The notes under the pieces: model-generated
What the model was told of the DNA's origin: nothing
Databases searched by the model: none
Seen by the model: only the letters and a program-made list of their open reading frames with translations
Assembly: GCF_000688255.1 (NCBI RefSeq)
Contig: NZ_JHYS01000002.1
Location: forward strand, 62,001-126,000
Direction: 5' to 3'
Length of the DNA stretch: 64,000 bases
Source of the DNA: Simplicispira psychrophila DSM 11588
GTDB lineage: Bacteria > Pseudomonadota > Gammaproteobacteria > Burkholderiales > Burkholderiaceae_C
In this document: positions 58,683 through 64,000 of the stretch, piece after piece
Layout of the letters: each line of letters opens with the position of its first letter
Position numbering within the stretch: the stretch's first letter is position 1
Made by a program: the position numbers and the translations under genes

Positions 58683-59393
58683 TCAGCGCCCCGGCGCTAC
58701 CACCACCGGCACGTCTGCAGGCGCGGGAGCGGGGGCAGTCTGCTGCGCTGCCCAGAGGCGCTGCAATTGCTCCAGTTCGGTATCAAAGCGCTGATGGATG
58801 CGGCGTTTTTCTTGCGCCTGACTGCCCAGAAAACGCTGCTGCTCCTGCACGCTTTCGTCGTTTTCTGCCAACTGGCGGCGCAGTGCCATCGGGGCTTTGC
58901 TGGGGTTCTTGCGATAGAACTCCATCTCCACTTCCAGCCCCTTGCGCTGCTCGCGCAGCAGCAAGATGTGCTTGGTGGCGGCATTGCTGACTTCATCGAC
59001 CAGATCAATGGCAGCGGTGCGCTCGATGTCGTGGGTGGCTTTGTCAGGGTAACGCGTGGTCAACACCCGTTCGCGCCGGCGCTCTTCGACCTGGCGCAGA
59101 CGCTCTTCCTGGTCTTTGCGCCGCCGCACCTCTTGCGCGATGCGTTCATCGTCGGTCAGGCTGGGACCCAGGATGCGGCGTACCGTGCCCGAAGGCCCCA
59201 GCTCGCGCTGCTCGCGGTCGATGCATTCGGCAATGGGGCGGTCAGAGGTGAGCTTGCGGCCCTGTTTGTCAACGCAGGTGTAAATGCTGTGGGTGCCGCC
59301 ATTGGCATTGCTGGCACTCTGCGCGCAAGCGCCACTCCACAGCCCCGCTAGGAGCCCCCCCGCGACCATGGTCTGTACCAGCCTGTTGTTCAA
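58683..59393 (-). CDS. DUF4124-like secreted protein with long coiled coil
   Basis: 236 residues. Signal peptide MNNRLVQTMVAGGLLAGLWSG...CAQ (cleavage near residue 25), then a small Cys-containing domain (IYTCVDKQGRKLTSDRPIAEC, about 38-58) typical of DUF4124, then Glu/Arg-rich coiled coil (about 80-215) and a Pro/Ala tail. Periplasmic; function unknown. It follows pyrE on the same strand with 5 bases between and may be co-transcribed. Confidence 0.85.
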   Translation of the reverse strand: MNNRLVQTMVAGGLLAGLWSGACAQSASNANGGTHSIYTCVDKQGRKLTSDRPIAECIDREQRELGPSGTVRRILGPSLTDDERIAQEVRRRKDQEERLRQVEERRRERVLTTRYPDKATHDIERTAAIDLVDEVSNAATKHILLLREQRKGLEVEMEFYRKNPSKAPMALRRQLAENDESVQEQQRFLGSQAQEKRRIHQRFDTELEQLQRLWAAQQTAPAPAPADVPVVVAPGR

Positions 59394-59398
59394 GAGAT

Positions 59399-60097
59399 TT
59401 ACCTTTCTTCAACACCGTAGCGCTGGCCATAGGCCAGCACCCGCTCATGGTGGGCGACCATATCGGCGCCCGCCGTGTGCGAAAGATACCGCAACAAGTC
59501 GGCCAGGGTGGCAATGGCGCACACCTGCAAACCCAACTGGTGGCGCACATACTGCACCGCACTGTGCGCCACGTCGTGGCCGTTCTCGGTGGCCATTTCC
59601 TGGCGATCCAGCGCAATGGCGACGGCGTGCGGCGTGGCGCCTGCGGCCTGGATCAGTGCGATCGACTCGCGTGCAGCGGTGCCGGCGGACATTACGTCGT
59701 CAATGATCAGCACCCGGCCCTGCAGCGGTGCGCCGACCAGCGTGCCGCCCTCGCCGTGGTCCTTGGCTTCCTTGCGGTTGTAGGCAAACGGCACGTTGCG
59801 GCCGCGCCGCGCCAGCTCGACAGCCACGGTGGCGGCCAGCGGAATGCCCTTATAGGCGGGGCCGAACACCATGTCGAACTCGATGCCGCTGTCGATCAGG
59901 GCCTGTGCATAAAATTGCGCCAGCCGATCCATCTTCGCGCCGTCATCAAACAGCCCTGCATTGAAAAAATACGGGCTCAGGCGCCCCGCTTTGGTCTTGA
60001 ATTCACCAAAGCGCAGCACCCCTGAAGCGACGGCAAAACCTACAAATTCTTCTGCCAGACCGCTGCTGTGCGGTGCTTGCGCGCTACCAACCACCAT
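59399..60097 (-). CDS. pyrE: Orotate phosphoribosyltransferase
   Basis: 232 residues; converts orotate plus PRPP to OMP in pyrimidine synthesis. Signatures: LRFGEFKTKAGRLSPYFFN (about residues 28-46), YNRKEAKDHGEGG (about 105-117) and the PRPP loop VLIIDDVMSAGTA (about 128-140). ATG 60097 has AAGGAA upstream. Its start codon overlaps the possible ATG of xth on the other strand. Confidence 0.96.
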   Translation of the reverse strand: MVVGSAQAPHSSGLAEEFVGFAVASGVLRFGEFKTKAGRLSPYFFNAGLFDDGAKMDRLAQFYAQALIDSGIEFDMVFGPAYKGIPLAATVAVELARRGRNVPFAYNRKEAKDHGEGGTLVGAPLQGRVLIIDDVMSAGTAARESIALIQAAGATPHAVAIALDRQEMATENGHDVAHSAVQYVRHQLGLQVCAIATLADLLRYLSHTAGADMVAHHERVLAYGQRYGVEER

Positions 60098-60107
60098 GGG
60101 AAATTCC

Positions 60108-60911
60108 TTGTTCAAGTTAACCAGCCTCAACCTTAACGGCATTCGCTCGGCCACCCGCAAAGGGGTCGAACAATGGATGGCCGCCACGCAGCCGGATTGT
60201 ATTTGCGTACAGGAGGTCAAGGCGCAGGCGCCCGACGTGCAGGGCCAGTTTGAGCAACTGGCTGGTTTGCAGGGATATTTTCATTTTGCGCAGAAAAAGG
60301 GCTACTCGGGCGTCGGCATCTACACGCGCCACGCGCCCAGCGATGTCATCGTCGGCTACGGCTCGCCCGAGTTCGACGCCGAAGGGCGCACGCTGGAGCT
60401 GCGCTTTGACACGCCGGCGCGCAAGCTGTCCATCATTAGCGCCTACTTCCCCAGCGGCTCCTCGGGCGAAGAGCGTCAACTGGCCAAGTTCCGCTTTCTG
60501 GCCGGCTTCCACCCGCACCTGATGCGCGCCAAAAGCGAGCGCGAATTCATTTTGTGTGGCGACATCAATATCGCGCACCAGCAAATCGACCTGAAAAACT
60601 GGCGCAGCAACCAAAAAAACAGCGGTTTCACGCCCGAAGAACGCGCCTGGATGACGCAACTGCTGCACCCCACCGAGGCCAGCGGCGGCCTAGTGGATGT
60701 GTACCGCCACCTGCAACCAGAGACCACCGACGCTGCCTACACCTGGTGGAGTAACCGCGGGCAGGCCTATGCCAACAACGTCGGCTGGCGGCTCGATTAC
60801 CACCTGGCAACACCCGCACTGGCGGCGCTGGCGCGCAGCGAGCACATCTACAAGGCGGAGAAGTTCTCTGACCACGCGCCGATCACGGTGGATTACGACT
60901 TTGCCTTGTAG
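60108..60911 (+). CDS. xth: Exodeoxyribonuclease III family AP endonuclease
   Basis: 267 residues of the EEP nuclease family, base-excision repair. FKLTSLNLNGIRSA at the start, catalytic Glu in CVQEVKAQ (about residue 31), GYSGVGIYTRH, ILCGDINIAHQQIDL (about 149-163), and the closing SDHAPITVDY (Asp-His, about 257-266). The TTG at 60108 yields the family N-terminus M-FKLTSLNLNGI; the ATG at 60096 adds four residues and would overlap the pyrE start codon. Confidence 0.93.
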   Translation: MFKLTSLNLNGIRSATRKGVEQWMAATQPDCICVQEVKAQAPDVQGQFEQLAGLQGYFHFAQKKGYSGVGIYTRHAPSDVIVGYGSPEFDAEGRTLELRFDTPARKLSIISAYFPSGSSGEERQLAKFRFLAGFHPHLMRAKSEREFILCGDINIAHQQIDLKNWRSNQKNSGFTPEERAWMTQLLHPTEASGGLVDVYRHLQPETTDAAYTWWSNRGQAYANNVGWRLDYHLATPALAALARSEHIYKAEKFSDHAPITVDYDFAL

Positions 60912-60949
60912 GCGCACCCATCAGCGCACCAGCCAGCACGCGCCGATTT

Positions 60950-60997
60950 TTGATCAAATGACCTTCAAAGGCATACCAGACAAGCGCAGATAGCTAT
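60950..60997 (-). repeat. Dispersed repeat copy between xth and the tautomerase gene
   Basis: Minus strand: TATAGCTATCTGCGCTTGTC then TGGTATGCCTTTGAAGG and TTTGATCAAAAA. Diverged in the middle. Confidence 0.5.
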
Positions 60998-61017
60998 AAA
61001 AAAAGAAGTGCTTCTTC
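60998..61017 (-). terminator. Intrinsic terminator of the meta-cleavage operon
   Basis: Minus strand AAGAA-GCAC-TTCTT followed by a T run, starting inside the tautomerase stop codon. The stem is short and A/T-rich, so moderate strength. Confidence 0.55.
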
Positions 61018-61207
61018 AGCGCCCCAGGTCTTTAGCGCTGACCCCGGCAATGCCCCAGTTCTCTTTGGGCACGTCCTGGATCCAGACACGCACCGCTTCC
61101 AGCGGCGCGCCGGTAGCCTCGTGCAGGGCCTGGGTGACTTTTTCAATCACAGCTCTTTTTTGCTCGACGGTGCGGCCTTCGATCATGTAAATCTGGGCAA
61201 ATGGCAT
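61016..61207 (-). CDS. 4-oxalocrotonate tautomerase
   Basis: 63-residue tautomerase; after Met removal Pro1 (MPFAQIYMIEGRTVEQKRAV) is the catalytic base, with Arg in the VRVWIQDVPKENWGIAG segment (about 40-56). Converts the enol to the keto form of 2-oxohex-3-enedioate in catechol meta-cleavage (DmpI/XylH type). Last gene of the operon. Confidence 0.93.
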   Translation of the reverse strand: MPFAQIYMIEGRTVEQKRAVIEKVTQALHEATGAPLEAVRVWIQDVPKENWGIAGVSAKDLGR

Positions 61208-61260
61208 GGTGGTTTCCTTACGGTAATAGGCAGTGAGGGGGCGAGCGCAATGGTGGACGC

Positions 61261-62049
61261 TCAGACAAAGCGCAGCGACACGCTGCCCATACCCTGCACG
61301 CGGAGGCAGACGTTGTCGCCCGCCGCCACGGCCACGGCTTCGGTGATGCCGCCGGACAGAATCACACTGCCCGCTGGAATCTCTTGGCCGCGTGCGCCCA
61401 AGTGGTTGGCCAGCATGGCAATCGCCGCCGCCGGGTGGCCCAGCACCGCCGCACCAGCACCCAGCGCCACCGGTTCACCGTTTTTCTCCAGCACGATGCC
61501 GACGGTGCGCAGGTCGAGTTGATTCGGGCGCAGCGGCTGGCCCCCAACGACAAAACGTGAGGCCGAGGTGTTGTCGGCGACCACGCTTTTCAGGTCGAAC
61601 TTGAAGTCGCGGTAGCGGCTGTCGATGACTTCGATGCCGGGCATGACAAAGTCGGTCGCGGCCAGCACCGCGCCAATGTGGCAGCCGGGGCCGCGCAGCG
61701 CGTGTTTCAGCACAAAGGCAATTTCTGGCTCGACCTTGGGATGAATCAGTTCGCTGACCTTGACTTCGCCGCCTTCCGAGACGCTGTACTCGTCCACCAA
61801 AAAGCCAAACACCGGCGTTTCCACGCCCATTTGCTTCATCTTCGCGTGCGAGGTCAGCCCCGCCTTGAGACCAATGACGCGGGCGCCGCGCCCCAAGTGC
61901 CGCGCCAAAATGGCGTCTTGGATGGCGTAGGCGTCATCCCAATCCATGTCGGGATACTGGTCGGTAATTTTGGGCGTGTCTTGGGCGTTGCGCTGGCAGT
62001 TGTCCAGGTGCTCGGCGAGTTGGGCGATGGTGGCGGCGGAGAGGTTCAT
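61261..62049 (-). CDS. 4-oxalocrotonate decarboxylase / 2-oxopent-4-enoate hydratase family
   Basis: 262 residues of the FAH-like hydratase/decarboxylase group: VIGLKAGLTSHAKMKQMGV (about 59-77), HPKVEPEIAFVL (about 104-115, metal Glu pair), GIEVIDSRYRDF (about 138-149). Its place beside the tautomerase points to DmpH/XylI (decarboxylase); the hydratase DmpE is the close relative. ATG 62049 preferred to 62124. Confidence 0.9.
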   Translation of the reverse strand: MNLSAATIAQLAEHLDNCQRNAQDTPKITDQYPDMDWDDAYAIQDAILARHLGRGARVIGLKAGLTSHAKMKQMGVETPVFGFLVDEYSVSEGGEVKVSELIHPKVEPEIAFVLKHALRGPGCHIGAVLAATDFVMPGIEVIDSRYRDFKFDLKSVVADNTSASRFVVGGQPLRPNQLDLRTVGIVLEKNGEPVALGAGAAVLGHPAAAIAMLANHLGARGQEIPAGSVILSGGITEAVAVAAGDNVCLRVQGMGSVSLRFV

Positions 62050-62120
62050 GGGGAAGTCCTGGTCTTGAAAAGGAAAAAAAGAGGGGCGGCCGATGTCGCC
62101 ATGGCTGCCAGTGCGGCCAT

Positions 62121-63569
62121 TCAATGGCTTTGAAATAACTTGCCCATGCTCTGGCGCCAGCCCCCGGAGGAGGCCGCCGATGGGTCTGGGGTACTCAAGT
62201 GCGACAGGGTGTTTTTGACCAGGTCGTAGGCCGGGCGCACTTGCAGGGGCACTTTGGCGCGCACCTGGTCAAAGCGCTCGGCTTTGGCCAACGCCAACAC
62301 TTCGCCGCGTACGCCGCGATAGGCTTTCAATGCCGCAGCAAATTGCTGCGCCGGCGCCGCGGGTGCGTGACCACGCGGGCTGCGCAGGTAGCGCGCCCAA
62401 GTGCTGTCTATCAAGGTGTCGAGTTGGCCAATGCGCTCGACCACCGTCACGATGTCGCGGTAGGCATCGGCATTCATGACGAGGATGTTGCAGGCGCGCA
62501 GCTCTTCGATGCAGTCCGCCAGCACATCGACCTCGGCACGCCCGGGCAGCAACTGCGAGGTTTCGCGCTTGAGTTGGCCTATCAGGCCTTGCACGGTGCG
62601 CAACTGCCCGTTGCTGGTGCCCAGCCATTCCACCGATTGCTGCGCCGCCGCCGACAGGGCTTGGGCGTTTTGCACCAGGCGCTGACTCAAGCCTCCTTGG
62701 GTTTGCGCGGCCACGGCCAGGTCGTTGGCAGCGTTGAGCGTGCGGCCCGAGCGCGCGCGGATGTCCGCCAGCGCCGCACCGGTTTCGCGTGTGCGCTCAA
62801 TGCCGCCGTGTATGTCTTGCAGCACCTGCTGCAAATAGCTGTCGGCAGCCACGGTGCTGGTGGTGATGCCAGAAATCATCTGGCGGATTTGCACCGTGGC
62901 GTCATTGGTGCGCGTGGACAGCTTGCGCACCTCTTGGGCCACCACGGTAAAGCCGCGGCCCTGCTCCCCGGCACGCGCAGCCTCGATGGCGGCGTTGAGC
63001 GACAGCAGATTGGTCTGCATGGCGACTTTCTGGATCAGGTCAACGATGTTCTCAATCTCGTCTTTGTGGCGCATGACCTCGCGAAAGCGCTCTTCCAAAC
63101 CTTGTGCCGATGGCTCCAGCGCGGCAATGCGCTCCATGGTCTGGTTCAGCAGGCCATCGCCATGCACCGCCAGTTCGTGCATCGAATGAACCTCGTTGCG
63201 GGTGATGGCAGCCGACTGCACCATCGACGCAACGCTGGCATCCAGCGCGCCCACACCCTCAAGCAACTGCCCCAGAACAGACGACTGCTCGCGCGAGGCG
63301 CTGACCACCCGGGTAAACGACGACATCATGCTGGCGTTGTTCACGGTGACATCCAGGGCGTGTTTGTCCAGCCGCCCCAAGGCGCCAGCGTCTGCGCTGC
63401 CACCCCACCACCGGCGCCCGCTGCGGGCGCTGCCGACCACCCCGGCCAGAGCCATCAGGGTCAGGCACAAAAGAGCTGCCTCGTGCAACCCGTCCCAAGG
63501 GACAGACCACGCGGGCCATGCCAGTGCCGCCAAAGACAGCACCAAGGTCGAACTGAGCAGGGCGCCCAT
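62121..63569 (-). CDS. Chemoreceptor-like protein within the meta-cleavage operon
   Basis: 482 residues. Two N-terminal hydrophobic stretches (about 4-24 and 28-46) with almost no periplasmic loop, then the methyl-accepting signalling domain (about 60-330; hairpin [23 protein letters not shown]... split at [20 protein letters not shown]), then an unusual ~120-residue helical C-terminal domain (about 345-465) after the signalling part. It could sense a cytoplasmic or membrane-dissolved aromatic. Lies between the aldolase and decarboxylase genes in the same direction. Confidence 0.92.
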   Translation of the reverse strand: MGALLSSTLVLSLAALAWPAWSVPWDGLHEAALLCLTLMALAGVVGSARSGRRWWGGSADAGALGRLDKHALDVTVNNASMMSSFTRVVSASREQSSVLGQLLEGVGALDASVASMVQSAAITRNEVHSMHELAVHGDGLLNQTMERIAALEPSAQGLEERFREVMRHKDEIENIVDLIQKVAMQTNLLSLNAAIEAARAGEQGRGFTVVAQEVRKLSTRTNDATVQIRQMISGITTSTVAADSYLQQVLQDIHGGIERTRETGAALADIRARSGRTLNAANDLAVAAQTQGGLSQRLVQNAQALSAAAQQSVEWLGTSNGQLRTVQGLIGQLKRETSQLLPGRAEVDVLADCIEELRACNILVMNADAYRDIVTVVERIGQLDTLIDSTWARYLRSPRGHAPAAPAQQFAAALKAYRGVRGEVLALAKAERFDQVRAKVPLQVRPAYDLVKNTLSHLSTPDPSAASSGGWRQSMGKLFQSH

Positions 63570-63583
63570 GTGCAGTTTTCGCC

Positions 63584-64000
63584 TTAGGCCGCCAGCAGAC
63601 CGCGTGCGCGCGCCATGGTCATGGCGGTGTCTTCAATCATGTCTTCCTGGCCGCCGACCATGCCCCGGCGCCCCATCTCGACCAGGATGTCGCGCGCGGG
63701 CACGCCGTATTTTTTCTGGGCGCGCTTGGCAAACAGCAAGAAACTGCCGTACACGCCGGCATAACCCAAGGTGAGCGCGTCGCGGTCGATGCGGATCGGA
63801 AAGTCCATGATCGGCACCACCAAGTCTTCAGCCACGTCTTGGATCTTGAAGACGTCCACGCCGGTCTCGATACCCATCAGGTCGCAGACAGCGATAAAGA
63901 CTTCCATCGGCGTGTTGCCCGCACCAGCGCCGAGGCCAGCCGCAGCGGCATCGATGCGATTGGCGCCGACTTCAATCGCCGCCAGGCTGTTGGCCACGCC
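63584..64000 (-). CDS. 4-hydroxy-2-oxovalerate aldolase, C-terminal part
   Basis: 139 residues up to the window edge: [44 protein letters not shown] and the C-terminal [20 protein letters not shown] match DmpG/BphI/MhpE. Splits 4-hydroxy-2-oxovalerate to pyruvate and acetaldehyde, which is channelled to an acylating dehydrogenase (expected beyond 64000). The 5' part is missing because the window ends. Confidence 0.93.
   Translation of the reverse strand, partial: GVANSLAAIEVGANRIDAAAAGLGAGAGNTPMEVFIAVCDLMGIETGVDVFKIQDVAEDLVVPIMDFPIRIDRDALTLGYAGVYGSFLLFAKRAQKKYGVPARDILVEMGRRGMVGGQEDMIEDTAMTMARARGLLAA

Overview
The window is GC-rich, dense bacterial chromosome. It looks like a member of the Comamonadaceae (Burkholderiales, Betaproteobacteria). 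The reasons are the mreBCD-mrdA block divergent from gatCAB, the ure and urt gene sets, the head-to-head pyrE/xth pair, the meta-cleavage genes, and a dispersed ~50-bp repeat built around ATAGCT...GCGC...AGGGCTAGAGGC, which I associate with this family. No rRNA, tRNA, CRISPR array or insertion sequence was recognised.

Layout. 1-11.2 kb: a partial transketolase gene, a MurU-like nucleotidyltransferase, proline aminopeptidase, a Cys-repeat periplasmic protein, CsbD, a four-gene MCE lipid transport operon (permease, ATPase, MlaD, lipoprotein) and a GMC oxidoreductase. 11.5-16.8 kb: a TauE-type exporter, arginase, a polar amino acid ABC transporter behind a leader that contains an intrinsic terminator, and an EamA exporter. 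16.8-26.7 kb: a chemoreceptor with a c-type haem motif, flanked by a degenerate direct duplication, then mrdA-mreDCB and gatCAB.

26.7-50.6 kb is a nitrogen island. It holds ureGFECB-hupE-ureA on the minus strand. Divergent from these is a transporter-like (NCS1 permease fold) hybrid histidine kinase with its LuxR-type response regulator. Next come the circularly permuted ATP-grasp/alpha-E/transglutaminase/Anbu protease operon, the urea ABC transporter urtABCDE, a bactofilin-like repeat protein, a LysR/VOC pair that looks inserted, and finally ureD. Near-consensus sigma-54 promoters lie in front of ureA and in front of the ATP-grasp/Anbu operon, so both are probably under NtrC-type nitrogen control. 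Arginase upstream would produce urea, UrtABCDE imports it and urease splits it. The transporter-kinase sits where a sensor of a nitrogenous substrate would be expected. It is the most promising undescribed system here.

50.7-58.1 kb: a DsbA-family protein, an LprI-like protein and a type III restriction-modification locus (mod, an AlbA/ATPase gene with an in-frame amber codon, res). mod has an AT-rich specificity region. Both mod and res carry in-frame copies of the dispersed repeat. 58.3-64 kb: two small or uncharacterised proteins, pyrE facing xth with essentially no spacer, and the distal part of a meta-cleavage (catechol degradation) operon into which a chemoreceptor gene is built.
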